A stretch of 64,000 nt of DNA from Aphrocallistes beatrix (lineage: Eukaryota; Porifera; Hexactinellida; Sceptrulophora; Aphrocallistidae). Below are positions 1-11,200 of this stretch, piece by piece. The notes beneath the pieces are model-generated. The model made no database searches, was not told the origin of the DNA, and worked only from the letters and a program-made list of their open reading frames with translations. The position numbers and the translations under genes are program-made. Position 1 is the stretch's first letter. Each line of letters opens with the position of its first letter. The DNA is taken from positions 4,705,421 to 4,769,420 of the forward strand of contig OY725499.1 of the NCBI GenBank assembly GCA_963281255.1, read 5' to 3'.

Positions 1-1000
1 TTTCTTCAACCGACATCCACAAGGATTTGATGGAGGTTTATAATGATAGAACTCTTCCATATTCCACGATAGTTGACAGGACCCGACGTTTTCGTGAGGG
101 AAGAGAGTCGATAGAAGATAAGCCCAGAGCAGGGAGGCCGATTTCCGGCGCCAGTGACAAATTTGTCCTCGAGGTTTCCGAATTACTTGAAGAAGACCCC
201 CTATTTCATTGATGGAGATAGCTAATGCAGTTGGGGTCTCAACGGGAACCGCTCATACCATTGTGCATGACAATTTTCAATTTAGGAAAATCTGCGCTCG
301 GTGAGTCCCGCATGCACTAGCACAGGCCCAGAAAACTAAGAGGGTTCAATGTGCTCAAAAGTTGCTTTCTGACTTCGATAGAACCGACTCCAGGAGTCTA
401 TTCGAGATCGTGACTGGTGATGAGACTTGGGTGCGTTATAGCGAGCCTTTGTCAAAGGAAGCTAACAAAGTATGGGTAGCTAAAGGCCAGGACCCACCAA
501 TAATCCCTCGATATGACTTCCGGAACCCCAAGGTTATGTACTGCATATTTTTTGATTCTTATGGTCCAGTGTGCCAGATTTGTGTCCCCAAGAATACCAC
601 TATTACTGGATCATTTTACATGAGTGAGTGCCTATCTGAGGTTGAGAAATTCTACCACAATCGACGGCCAAGGACTGGAACTCGAGGATTGAGATTATTG
701 CATGATAATGCCCGACCCCACTAGACCAAACTGGTAAGGGAAAAGTTGGAAAGTCTGAGAGTTGTAGAGCTAGATCATCCTCCCTAATCACCAGACCTCG
801 CTCCATGCGACTTTTGGCTCTTCCCTAAGCTGAAGAAACACCTTTCAGGGAGGGAATTCGAAAGTCGGCCTCACCTCGGATCTACGATTTTTCAGTATAT
901 GAAAGGTATACCACGTGGAGACTTCAAAAAAGTTTTTTGGATTGGATTAAGAGGCTAATACTAGTTATACAGCATCAAGGAGAGTAGTTCGAGAAATTGC
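1..1000 (+). pseudogene. mariner transposase pseudogene (D,D34D type), 5' end cut by window
   Basis: This is a degenerate transposase of the Tc1/mariner superfamily. The N-terminal helix-turn-helix part is visible at 27-205 (RFREG then EDKPRAGRP). The catalytic core follows: VTGDETW (first Asp) near 410-430, LLHDNARPH (second Asp) near 697-721, and SPDLAPCDFWLF (third Asp) near 790-825. I count 34 residues between the second and third Asp, the mariner spacing. The copy is dead. The frame shifts near 205, and there are stops at 302-304 (TGA), at 722 (TAG just after ARPH) and near 786. The left terminal repeat lies outside the window and I could not place the right one confidently. Confidence 0.9.
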
Positions 1001-1081
1001 AGCATTGATATTAATTATATTACTTGTTTTGGGGAAAGTATACTATGATAACGACTACTTATTGAATGCCCGTAGTAGTAC

Positions 1082-1521
1082 TGTTGTGTATGATTTTGAG
1101 ACCCGTATGATTTTGAGACCAGTTATTAACTAGCTTATACACCACTGACCAAGACAATATCGCATGTGTGCAAATTTTAAGCTATAAGGAACAAACGGGC
1201 TAACCAACAACAAGCTTGTTTTAATAGTAAAAGTTTTCAAAATAATCATTCATTTCCACGATAAAAATTAAATTGCTCAACACCAATTGTTGTACACTAT
1301 AAATATCAACAGATAATTATCGTTATCAATCACCAAGTCGAAAATTAATAGCTAGAATAGCAATGCCACATTGTATTGAACACAAAACAATTTAGCAAAG
1401 GCAAGTTACAACGATAGATTAATATATATATCCCAAGATTTAAACATAGACAATGAAACAATGGATAACTAGTATTAATAACTGGTCTCAAATCACACGG
1501 GTCTAAAAATCATACGCAACA
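1082..1521. mobile_element. Non-autonomous TIR element, TGTTG...CAACA ends, 4-bp GTAC target duplication
   Basis: The element begins TGTTGTGTATGATTTTGAG and ends with its imperfect inverse (roughly 50-bp terminal inverted repeats). It is flanked on both sides by GTAC (1078-1081 and 1522-1525). No coding capacity is seen. TGTTG termini with a 4-bp duplication are what I recall for Ginger-type DNA transposons (TGTNR ends); that assignment is inference. The ends resemble those of the larger element at 7174-8134. Confidence 0.75.
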
Positions 1522-1667
1522 GTACAAACAAACTTCGCTTGCTTTCGCTGCGCGGCATGCGCGCATTTTTTTATCTGGCCAAGTCATCCTTCGGGATCTT
1601 TTCTTATACATTCCGTATTTTATAGAAAAGCCCATACTAATTAGATTTATTCATAGTTTACTTTATA

Positions 1668-1851
1668 CAGTCAGGGTCGCTTATTGTGAACCCGCTTAAT
1701 ATGAACATTCGTTTATTATGAACAAACCTCCTGGTCCCAATTTCATTTTTAGATAGGATTTGTATTGAATCAAGCTCGCTTAATAGGAAGTATCTCTATT
1801 ATGAACAGATTTTTTGGTCCTCTGGTGGTTCACAATAAGCGACCCTGACTG
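1668..1851. mobile_element. pogo-like MITE, TIR CAGTCAGGGTCGCTTATT
   Basis: A near-palindromic 184-bp element runs from CAGTCAGGGTCGCTTATTGT to the inverse ending CCCTGACTG, bounded by TA on each side (1666-1667 and 1852-1853). CAG ends plus a TA duplication fit pogo/Tigger-type Tc1-mariner MITEs. Other copies of the family lie at 21906-22074 and 23884-24029. Confidence 0.85.
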
Positions 1852-1866
1852 TATAAAGCCTAATAA

Positions 1867-2149
1867 TAAAAGCACTTAGAAGTGCCCATAAACGACCTCT
1901 GAAAATCACCAATATTGTTACAAATTTAACCTATTGCGCAACCGGTGACTAATGATGACTAATCTAAATTTTAACAACGGATATGGGTACTTTGACACCA
2001 TATTTATATATGCTGGTAATACATTCTTAAGCTCTATTGTGCTTTGTTAATGATTTAAGGCAGCTCATGTTTTAGCTCAACCATCTTCTACCGCATCCCT
2101 AGTCCTAAATCCGCATGTTACTGTGAAGCCTTATATACAGTAGGCTATG
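1867..2149 (+). repeat. Fragment (right arm) of the long palindromic repeat family C
   Basis: This stretch matches the right arm of the complete 1.08-kb palindrome at 11565-12648: the same order of CACTTAGAAGTGCCC, GGATATGGGTACTTTGACAC and the terminal GTAGGCTATG. The left arm is missing and the boundary abuts the MITE ending at 1851. It lies about 135 bp upstream of the caspase-gene exon. Confidence 0.8.
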
Positions 2150-2284
2150 ATTGATTATATTATTGGGTTCGCTTATTTTGAGTCTGCATGATATGAAATT
2201 AAATATACGTATCTCAACTATTACCAACGTTTGATTGACTGTTTATTTCCTAGTTTTACTCTTTCCTTTTGTGCAATCCTTTAG

Positions 2285-5200
2285 ATCTTCTTACAGAGAT
2301 TCGGGATAGAGGAGATGATTTTACTGAGCTCTATGAGCAAGCTTGCCTAGAAGGTGAGCATGACGTTCAGTTTTTCAGGATTTTGATAGTGGGACCTGAA
2401 GGAGTGGGAAAGACTAGCTTACTGAAAGCTTTGAAAAATCAACCTTTCAATGAAAATGAGGATTCTACAAATCTCATTGATAAAACAGATATTACTATTG
2501 CGGATGTAGGCATGGAATGGATTCAAGATGTGAATGTAAAAGATCATTTAATCGAGACAAGAGAGAATTGCGCTGCTAATGTAGCCATATACAACTTTCA
2601 AAATGAAAAGGAGACAAGAAGTACTAATATAAAAAAGGTTTCATATGAACAAGATCCTGTAGGACAAGTTCAGGTTAAACCAGTTGATGAAATTCCTGAA
2701 GATCAAAATTGGGATCAAAAAAATCCCAGAGATCAGGTTGGGAAAAACAACGTGCCTGAAAATCAAGGTATAGGGAAGAATAATCCTAAAGATCAATTTA
2801 CCGATAAAACTGTTTCCGAAAATCAAGTGATGGGAAAGACAATTCCTAAAACTAAATTTAAGGATAAAAGAGTTCCTGAAAATTTATTCACGGAAAAAGC
2901 TATTCCTAAAGCTGAAGTTGCAGATAAAAGGGTTCCTCAAAGTCAAGTTACGAAAAAAACAATTCCTGAAGATCAAGTCAGGAAAAATATCATATCTGAA
3001 AATCAAATTAACGAGAAGACATTTACTGAAATTAAAATGAAGGGAAAAGTAGTTAATGAAGAACTCGTGGATAGGATACGGAAAAATTTAGATAACGACC
3101 ATCCCTCTGATCCGCTCAAATTTTTCACAGTTTGGGATCTAGCAGGACAATCCTTTTTATTCAGTATGCATCCTCTGTTCCTTGCACAAAAAGCTGTCTA
3201 CCTAGTCGCTGTTGATCTCTCGGTTAGCCTCAATGATAAAGTTATTTTTAGGAAAGATAGAAAGTTTAAAAGATTGGATAGGCGTGAATTGGAAGAGAAA
3301 ACATACTTGGATATAACATTATACTGGATACGTACCATATACTCTGTGACAAGTTCTGCTGGAAATAAAAAGGGAAAATGGAAATCTAGAATTGTGATAG
3401 TTTTTACTAAATCTGATAAAATACTTAATCCTGAAGATAAAGCTAAAGCTAACTTTGAGGAAATTAAGAGAAATCTCAATCAGAAAACTAATTGTATGGA
3501 GATGGTAGACAAGAAATATCACATAGTAAGTTCAAAAGTGAGGTCTATTGAACATTTAAAATCGTTAAAGAATTATATTATCAGTAAAGGCGAACTTTTA
3601 AACACAAAACTACCCATCAACTGGTTAGATTTTGCTTTAAAGATTTTTTCACATGAAAAATCTGCTTTGGGCGGAAGAGATATTGAGAAGTTCGCGAATG
3701 ATGCAGAATGTGAGGGACCCGTACAGATCCTGGAGTGGTTCCACTCAATAGGAATTTTCTTCTTTAGAAGAAACATTCTATTCAAGTCACCGTCTGATTT
3801 GTTAGAGGTGATTTTTCATATTATTGCGCCAGAGTACTTGTATGTAAAAAAAAAATCAGATTTTCCACCGGACGTTGACAAAGCTGTGGAGAAAGCACTT
3901 CCAGACATTGATAGAGCTATGAATGAAGCACTTTTAACTGAAACATTTCTAAACATTATTCTAGAGATTAACTCCCTTCTCCATGTTAAATCTGAGATAC
4001 TTCAGCTATGGGGAGAGTTTGGTATAATATTGTACGAACACAAAGAACAACAGGAGTACTACATTCCTTATTTGTTCACTCAAGACTTAGAAAATGTTTA
4101 CAATTCTAAACCAGATTATCAAAACACTCTAATTCTCTACATTTATTTTTCTGATTTCCAGATACCCACTTCATTCTACTTTGCTTTCCTATCACTTTGT
4201 GTCGGAAGAAATCCTGAATCAGTTCTGGATCATGGATTTGATTGGGTGAGGTTTAAATGGGATGATAACATTACCTGCATAGTTGATAGTCCTAAAGAAG
4301 ACCCATACATCCGTATTATCCTTCTGGGGATCAATTTAACACATTCCTCATCTGATATATCCTCTCTAACCCTTCAACTCGAAGAATGGATTCTAGACAT
4401 AAAACTTACTAACATTGTAACTGGGAAAAATGCGAAAATAGTTCTTAACTGTCCTTGTGGTTCGTTTAAATCTAAACCTATTATTCCTTGTGCTTATTAC
4501 GAAGCTTATATAAAGTGTTTACCTTATGAGCCATTAGTCTGCAAAAAAATAGACCAAGAAACCTCAAAATATAATCAGTATTCTTGGTCATTTTTTAATA
4601 GGTACACAAATCCATTCAAAAATATCCCTTCTCAACTAGGAAAGGACTTTCTTGCGAAAAAAAATCCAAAATTATGTGAAGACTTTTTTGAGGGAAATAC
4701 TACCTTTGATCAGTTAAACTTGATACCTCTTCTGAAAGATTTGCGCATAAATGATTTGATTGATTATGATGAATTTGCTGAATTTTATCAGTTGAAAGAG
4801 ACTGAGAAGAGAAATTTTTTATTAGAAAAGCTTCCAAAGGGAAAGGCATGGGCTCAGAAATTCTATGAAATATTGAAACATAATAATGATTATCGCGATG
4901 CTACAAATTTGTTTGAAAAATATGTTATTGAATGGCTCAGTTCAGATAAACTATCAGAGAACCCAGGTTTCACGCGATATCCATTTTATCACAATCCTTG
5001 TGGAGTCTGTCTTATAATCAACATTTGTAACTTCGACGATGCCGAGGGAATTAGGAGGAATGGCTCCGAGGCTGATGTTCTTAATTTAGAACAGACTTTT
5101 GAAAGTATGAATTTTCTGATTCGTTCATACCAAGATTTAAAGCGGTCTGAATTTCTAGAAGTGTTGAACGATATTCGCACTTTAGATCACTCAGATTATG

Positions 5201-5769
5201 ACACATTTTTCTGTATAATAATGTCGCATGGTGATGAAACGGGGATATTTCCAAGTGACGTAGCTACAGAAGATCAAATCTCTATCAAAGAAATTCGAAA
5301 TCTTTTCACAGATGAAAACTGCGAAAGTTTAAAAGGAAAGCCTAAAATATTTATTGTTCAAGCATGCAGGGGAGATAAAAAGCACGAAATCCAGAATATA
5401 AAGAAAGGTTCATCAAAATACACGGATCTAGACTCTGGCGAAACTCCCAAGCCCAAAACTGAAACTCCTCAGAAAGAAATAGAACAATCTAGGAGAGAAC
5501 AAAAGGGTACGATACCTGCTGATTTTTACACACCACAAGCAACAGTGAAAGAATATGTCTCATATCGTGACCCCATAGAAGGAAGCTATTTTATTAAGAC
5601 TCTATGTTCAGTTTTGAAAAAACAGAGATTCAACCATCATCTGGTTGATATTATGATAGAGGTGCGTAGACAAGTATCTGAAGAAGAAATAAAAATAGGA
5701 ACACAAATAACACAACAATGTACAGAAGATGATAATAACACATTGAGGCACCCATTTTTTGTATATTAA
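2285..5769 (+). CDS. Roc-COR GTPase fused to CARD and caspase domains (5' exon missing)
   Basis: The exon opens after a CCTTTAG acceptor (2283-2284) with a split codon, so at least one upstream exon is missing; the first in-frame Met (about codon 84) would lose the P-loop. Codons are numbered from 2269, where the open frame starts. Domains in order: Roc GTPase with P-loop GPEGVGKTS (42-50), thirteen exact 10-residue repeats (142-271), DLAGQ (290-294) and TKSD (380-383); COR (about 445-700, ILEWFHSIGIFFF); a CARD-like helical domain (about 799-885); and a caspase (about 905-1166). The caspase has catalytic His987 in MSHGDETG and Cys1033 in QACRG. Its p10 starts near 1083 and contains YRDPIEGSYFI. 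All key caspase residues are present, so it is likely an active cysteine protease gated by a ROCO-type switch. Known ROCO and caspase families suggest cell-death or immune signalling. I know of no standard name for this fusion. Confidence 0.88.
2692..3081 (+). repeat. Coding 30-bp tandem repeat (13 decapeptides) inserted in the Roc GTPase domain
   Basis: Thirteen units of exactly 30 bp encode variants of (I/V/N)P(E/K)(D/N)Q-x-x-(D/G)K-x. They lie between the P-loop and the DLAGQ motif, where switch I would be. The translated units alternate IPED/NPKD-type and VPEN-type starts. They are rich in Lys, Glu, Gln and Asn, which suggests a flexible or extended insert of variable length. Confidence 0.9.
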
Positions 5770-5985
5770 GCAAATTAATCGACTTTATTTGAATGCAAAT
5801 TTTGCTACGTAAAACTTCATTAATGGCAAGAGTCTTTAGTATGCTATGGCTAGAGACCATCTTTCAGCTGATATAGGACTTTTTATTTTAAATATAATGT
5901 TTTCGAAAGTGTACGATATTTTTTTGTTCTTTTTTTTACAATAATTACATAAAGTAAAATATCTTGAAAATCTTATACATGTATC

Positions 5986-6421
5986 CTTCGCCGTTCGCGG
6001 GGGTTACGTTCCTGAGAATTGTAGAGAAGGCAAAATCGCGAACGGCAAGACGTTAGTTCAATGAGAATAGTGGGGTTACGTTCTTAGATTATAAAAACGA
6101 CGCTAGATACAGTTTGCTAAATACGTTATTGATTCAATAGTTGAGCTGTAATACTGATACAACACTGGCACAAGTGAAATGGTGGTAATAAATGAAGTGA
6201 TAAATGAAAGATATAGACCCCCTAGTGGCAAACCTAAGTACCATACCTAAATTGTAAAGTCTAGCCTTCATTTCTAAACCTAAATTGTAGATACGTGTAA
6301 GGTTATAGACTTATGGTAGCCCATGAAACTACTGAAGAGAGTAATGAAAACCACGAATACTCGAGGGAACGAGTCACGAATAGCAAAACAAGACTCAAAA
6401 ATTTTCCGCGAATAGTCGAAT
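5986..6421. repeat. Degenerate inverted-repeat element (CCGTTCGCGG / CGCGAACGG)
   Basis: CGCCGTTCGCGGGGG near 5990 is inverted as TCGCGAACGGC near 6033-6046. Related CACGAATA and CCGCGAATAG words recur at 6354-6420. This looks like a decayed DNA-transposon derivative, but I found no clear duplication or exact ends. Nothing coding is seen. Confidence 0.35.
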
Positions 6422-7125
6422 CCGAATTGATTGAAAAATTTGCAAATTGTAGAGATATGAAAATTGGCATGGAGGTGTCAATGATATGACTACGATCAAG
6501 TTCTAAGATCTAAGCGAAATTTTCACTCCTCTGCTAAAAATGGAAAACAATTCTTCACGACTTTTCTATAAATTATACGAGGGTCGGCTGAAGAGTTTAT
6601 AGGTTGACTAGTCATGAGTTATGTTAGACCAATGAAATTTTGCTACCATTTTTATTACAAAATGCATTTTTTATTTACCACTAAAGCATTATTTAGTAGT
6701 TCATAGATTACTTTGAAAGTTGGTAATAGCGAGTATTTGCAAAAATGTACAACATTTTGCATCGTGGATTTATCAAGTACAATCGCCATATTCTCCTGAT
6801 TTGGCACCATCTGACTTCCATCTGTTTCTGAACTGGGTAAACATTTGGCTTTAGAGCAATGTTGGAGCGATGACGAGATGATACCCGCTGGAAAGGACTG
6901 CTTTACCCTTCCCGGAAGAAAAATTATATACCAAGGGGATCCAGGTGCTGCAATACCGGTCCCACACATAGTCCCATCCCACACATGGTCCCATCCCATA
7001 AGGATATCATACTTAGCCTACGAACTTTTCAGCCGACCCTCATATATGACTTCATTATCACAATAGAAATATTGTCCGACACTACAATAGATTGTCATTG
7101 TATATAATATTTTGTATATAATATT
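6422..7125 (+). mobile_element. Family E element copy, interrupted by a mariner
   Basis: The part at 6422-6577 (CCGAATTGATTGAA..., GTTCTAAGATCTAAGCGAAA) and the part after 7043 (GACTTCATTATCACAATAG...) match in order the uninterrupted copy at 52471-53035. The gap is exactly filled by the mariner-derived element 6578-7042. The 3' end merges into the palindrome starting near 7131. Confidence 0.7.
6578..7042 (+). mobile_element. Internally deleted mariner element with TIR GAGGGTCGGCTGAA
   Basis: Inverted termini of the form YGAGGGTCGGCTGAARAGTT are flanked by TA (6576-6577 and 7043-7044). Inside, near 6787-6840, the + strand still encodes YSPDLAPSDFHLFLN, the third catalytic Asp block of mariner transposases. 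The rest of the transposase is deleted, so it is non-autonomous. Confidence 0.85.
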
Positions 7126-7173
7126 CAGAGTAACTTGCGGATTTGAGCCTAGGGATGCGGTAGATGGTTGAAC

Positions 7174-8134
7174 TGTTGCGTGGTATTCTGAGGCACCGTG
7201 GTATTTTGAGGCACTAGTCAAATTAACCATGGATATTCAACTTGCGTGGTATTCTGAGGTACCGTGGTATTCTGAGGCAACACCAACCTGTGATCATGAT
7301 GCGATCATTTACATAGTTCTAATTTAGACAATGACTTTCCATTTGAGTAGTGATACTTGTATGTTTTCCCTGCTCTAAATAGTGTATTGTGCTTCATGAC
7401 CTGGAATGCTTATTAAATAATATGTTTATTCGTCTCATTATTCAGGACATACAATACAAATAGAAAAAAATCTGTGAGTACTGTTGCGTGGTATTTTGAG
7501 ATATATCGTAGTATTCTGAGATTTTGTTTCGCTTACTCAAATGGCATTGTGGTTCAATCGGTTTCATCGTAACCTGATAACCACCGCCACCAAATTGTGG
7601 AACATGACACAATTTGATGGCACGCGACACAATTTACTATGGTAGAACCCCATATGGACCATGGATAAAGTATATGTTTCATTCATGCCATCAAATTGTG
7701 TCATGTTCCACAATTTGGTGGCGGTGGTTATCAGGTCACGATGAAACCGATTGAACCACAATGCCATTTGAGTAAGCGAAACAAAATCTCAGAATGCTAC
7801 GATATATCTCAAAATACCACGCAACAGTACTCACAAATTTTTTTCTATTTGTATTGTATGTCCTGAATAATGAGACGAATAAACATATTATTTAATAAGC
7901 ATTCCAGGTCATGAAGCACAATACACTATTTAGAGCAGGGAAAACATACAAGTATCACTACTCAAATGGAAAGTCATTGTCTAAATTAGAACTATGTAAA
8001 TGATCGCATCATGATCACAGGTTGGTGTTGCCTCAGAATACCACGGTACCTCAGAATACCACGCAAGTTGAATATCCATGGTTAATTTGACTAGTGCCTC
8101 AAAATACCACGGTGCCTCAGAATACCACGCAACA
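7174..8134. mobile_element. Foldback element with ends TGTTGCGTGG...CCACGCAACA, GAAC target duplication
   Basis: A 961-bp element with arms of about 450 bp forms an almost perfect palindrome centred near 7654. It is flanked by GAAC (7170-7173 and 8135-8138); the unoccupied sequence TTGAACTAATG survives in the related copy near 11637. The words CGTGGTATTCTGAGG recur in both arms. There is no transposase. Open frames in the arms are palindrome artefacts. Confidence 0.8.
7482..7826. mobile_element. Second foldback element inserted at the exact dyad centre of 7174-8134
   Basis: Termini TGTTGCGTGGTATTTTGAG and the inverse are flanked by GTAC (7478-7481 and 7827-7830). Removing this element plus one GTAC leaves the outer element as a continuous palindrome centred on GTAC (..TGTGAGTACTCACA..). 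The loop at about 7622-7686 is the only unpaired part. Confidence 0.75.
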
Positions 8135-9514
8135 GAACTAATACATGAGCTGCCTTAAATCATTAACAAAGCACAATAGAGCATAGTAATGTATTACCAG
8201 CATACATAAATATGGTGTCCGTTGTTAAAATTTAGATTAGTCACCATATGGTTGTGACAAATATTTCTTATTGCGCAACCATATGGTAACTAATCTAAAT
8301 TTTAACAACGTACACCTTATTTATATATGCTGGTAATACATTCCTAAGCTCTATTGTGCTTTGTTAATGATTTAAGGCAGCTCATGTATCAGTTCAACCA
8401 TATTCTACCGCATCCCTAGTCCCAAATCCACAAGTTAATGTGAGGCCTTATATACAGTAGGCTATGCATGCACCTAACTTTTCTTCTCCTGTTCTGGGTT
8501 ACATTTTTTGGGCAACTAGCATGCAACTACACTAGTCCTGCCATACTAGAGTATAGTGATTTGTATAAATAGATAAAAGTGATTCTCAGGAAACATATCA
8601 AAACGTATTTACAGCAGATTTCAACAAATTTTCAACGCTTCCTATTGATTCAACATTGAAGTAAGTTTATTAAAATATCAATATCTTTCTGAGTGGTTTA
8701 AACATTTACGTGATATGTGATACGTGATGAAATTCTCAATTAAATATATTTAAAAATGTGAAATTTAAATAATCTTATTCAGGAACGGCACTAGCTTGGT
8801 ACCAAAGTACAGCCTATTTTAGTGTTTGGAGGGGCGCACACATTTGTTAAAATATTGGGGATCTTTTATAGCTGTCGATTTGTATACTTCTCGTCCTTTA
8901 GCAAAAATGAGATGATATGTACGTACTTCTTTGGCGACTTGCCATTAAATTATATAGTTTTGGATTTTCTGGTGTCGAACGTACGTCTGTCTGCTCGCTC
9001 GTTAGCTTGACTTTTGACTTATTGATATGGATTATACCCAACTCAATGATATATACAAGTTAAAATACTCTCTAACCTGATGTAAGGATTATTCATGATT
9101 TCACATTTTGCCTCAAAATGTGACTTAAGTGGTGACCAATAAAATTGGAGGATTTCAATTTAACTGCAGAATTAAATAAAATTGGTCAGTATGGTATACT
9201 TAGACCTGACTCTATACAAGTTAGTACCAGTCTCTAATCTTGAAATTTGATTGACTGAAATGAAAGAATGTTGACAAAACATAACTCTGCTGACTAATGA
9301 AATTTTATTGGAAACTACGCTTGGGAAACCTTAATTCCCTTGGTTAATGCGGCTTTTCAGAGATATCATACTATTTTGTGACGCTGCTTCTCATTATACT
9401 GAGCCATGATGCTAATAGTGATAGTTAATTTGCAGCTATGAGTCGGTGACTCTGCTACAATTGAAATAATATAGTCCTAGCTCATGTTACCAACGAAATT
9501 GCACTTAGTATATA

Positions 9515-9704
9515 CAGTCGACTCCGCTTAATAATAGGGTCACTGTTTAATCGGGTCAACCGCTTAATTGGACCACTTTTGGCAGGACCGGAATAGTTCT
9601 CACACGTAGAAGCTAATACAAAATATTTTCGGTTAATAGGGTTCTCCGCTTAATCATGGAAAATGTCCTCTGACCGATGTGACCCTATTAAGCGGAATCG
9701 ACTG
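9515..9704. mobile_element. pogo-like MITE, TIR CAGTCGACTCCGCTTAAT
   Basis: The element runs from CAGTCGACTCCGCTTAAT to ATTAAGCGGAATCGACTG and is flanked by TA on both sides. It is 190 bp with no coding capacity. It shares termini with 29949-30080 but differs from the CAGTCAGGG family. Confidence 0.85.
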
Positions 9705-10540
9705 TAGTACAGAACCATAATCATATGTAGTCGGAATTATACGTTTCCCGAGTATTCAATAGACAATGACAATACATTAAGTTGTATCATTTCTCCTGAA
9801 AACTGGTTTGCTAGAGTTGGACTAGCTCGATCCCCTGCTATGGCCATGCTCTAAACTTTTTTTAAATATTTTAGCAACTGTTTTAGGTAAAATTATTTAA
9901 ATATACATCAATTTAAAAGAGTATTGATGTGATGTGCATTTTTAACACTTCTGGTTGGTATTGTAAAAGAAATACATTATTGTTGCATCGATATTTTTAG
10001 AGATTTGTAGATTTTTATTATCTTTCAAGACTTTAAACTAAAGAATATAGTATTGGTAAAGTTATGCTGAATAACTAATTATAATGGAGGAGTGTCAGGT
10101 AGTTTCAAGGTCAGAAAGTGGTTGCACCATTGATTGTGTCCTAGTAAGACATCTCCACCAGTGTGACGTGTCTAAAGGCTGGCCTAAGAATATTCTAGAA
10201 AAGATTATAAAAGATTATTGTAACTTGAACTAATCAGTATTTATGACTAAATGGTAAATTCCATTTGTATTTGTATCATCGATCTTAAAACATGCTTAGT
10301 TCTGAAACCACGCCTTACACAGAAAGTTCATTGAATGCAGCACAATTACATTTTATTCAACTCATTTTGGAAAGATTTTTGCTAATTCAAATATAAACAC
10401 GTATACTCCTTGCACACTAAAATATTCTCATATAATTATCTTCTATTAATGGAGTCAGTACCATATGATCATTAGTGGATGTACGTAATTTAGCTTCAAA
10501 TTCGTATTCTTCTCATTCGAGTTACTCACTATTTTTCGTG

Positions 10541-10689
10541 CGATTTCGATTATAATAGTAGGACAGACATATTTAGAGATGTTATCTCCCATATAATTAA
10601 TTAATAGTGACCGCAGGCGCACAAAGGGCGCCTCCGGCAGACACAAAGTGTCCGCCAGCCCGCAGCACAAGCAAGCGAAGCGCGCTTGT
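10541..10689 (+). mobile_element. 5'-truncated family D element (3' GC-hairpin tail)
   Basis: This matches only the last ~150 bp of family D (ACAGACATATTTAGAGATGTTATCTCCC, then the GC-rich tail ending GCGCGCTTGT). The upstream body is absent. Confidence 0.7.
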
Positions 10690-10838
10690 TGTATTTAAGT
10701 TCTCTTCTATGGAAAGATGCCTTTATGACATTGATGATTCTACGACCGTCCATATTTGGGGATGTACAATTGCACTTTGCTTGCTAGGGCTGCGCAACAG
10801 GTGGTCGCTTTAGATGCCTACGCTTACTTTAATTAATT

Positions 10839-10918
10839 ACAAGCGCGCTTCGCTTGCTTGCGCTGCGCGGCTTGCAGACACTGCGTGTCCGCAGAGTCGC
10901 CCTGCGGGAGCCGGGGGA
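10839..10918 (-). mobile_element. Solo GC-hairpin tail of family D/E, reverse orientation
   Basis: The sequence starts ACAAGCGCGCTTCGCTTGC and runs through GCAGACACTGCGTGTCCGC to CCCTGCGGG. Only the tail is present. It is closest to the tail of the family E copy ending at 53035 (both have GCAGGGCGACTCTG). Confidence 0.7.
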
Positions 10919-11200
10919 TTAATCAATAATTTACTATTGATCACTCTCACTAATTAATGACCAAATTAAGTAGATGAAATTGAACTGTCATGTTAGAGTA
11001 TCTTTTTGTTCCATACCTTAATTCCATTTAAACAAAAGTAAACAAATAATTTATCAAATTTACTTGAAAATATGATATTCTAAATCTACACCCCTGAAAA
11101 CCCCATATCAACCATTTTATCCTTTATAATTAATCATTGTGTCCGCCTGCCACGCATATAAATACTATATTAACATTATTTTAGCTCATTGTCTTGATAG

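Larger units (their letters stand above)
7131..8466. repeat. Long palindromic repeat family C, copy 1, with a nested foldback element
   Basis: The outer arms at 7131-7169 and 8139-8466 are parts of a family C palindrome (compare 11565-12648). Its own dyad is near 8255 (ACCATATGGTTG inverted around it). The left arm is interrupted by the element 7174-8134. The 5' end lacks the GTAGGCTATG terminus found at 8457-8466, so the left end is truncated. Confidence 0.75.
8467..11200. other. Gene-free AT-rich interval
   Basis: I see no convincing exon here. A 62-codon open stretch at 8822-9010 has no recognisable content. The interval holds the MITE at 9515-9704 and two GC-rich element tails near 10.6 and 10.9 kb. 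The upstream promoter of the NLR gene must lie at its right end. Confidence 0.5.

Noticed and set aside
6655-6999. 114-codon minus-strand frame
   Set aside because: It lies inside the deleted mariner, whose meaningful reading (SPDLAPSDF) is on the other strand.
8822-9010. 62-codon frame upstream of the NLR gene
   Set aside because: Short, AT-rich and without domain, splice or start-context support.
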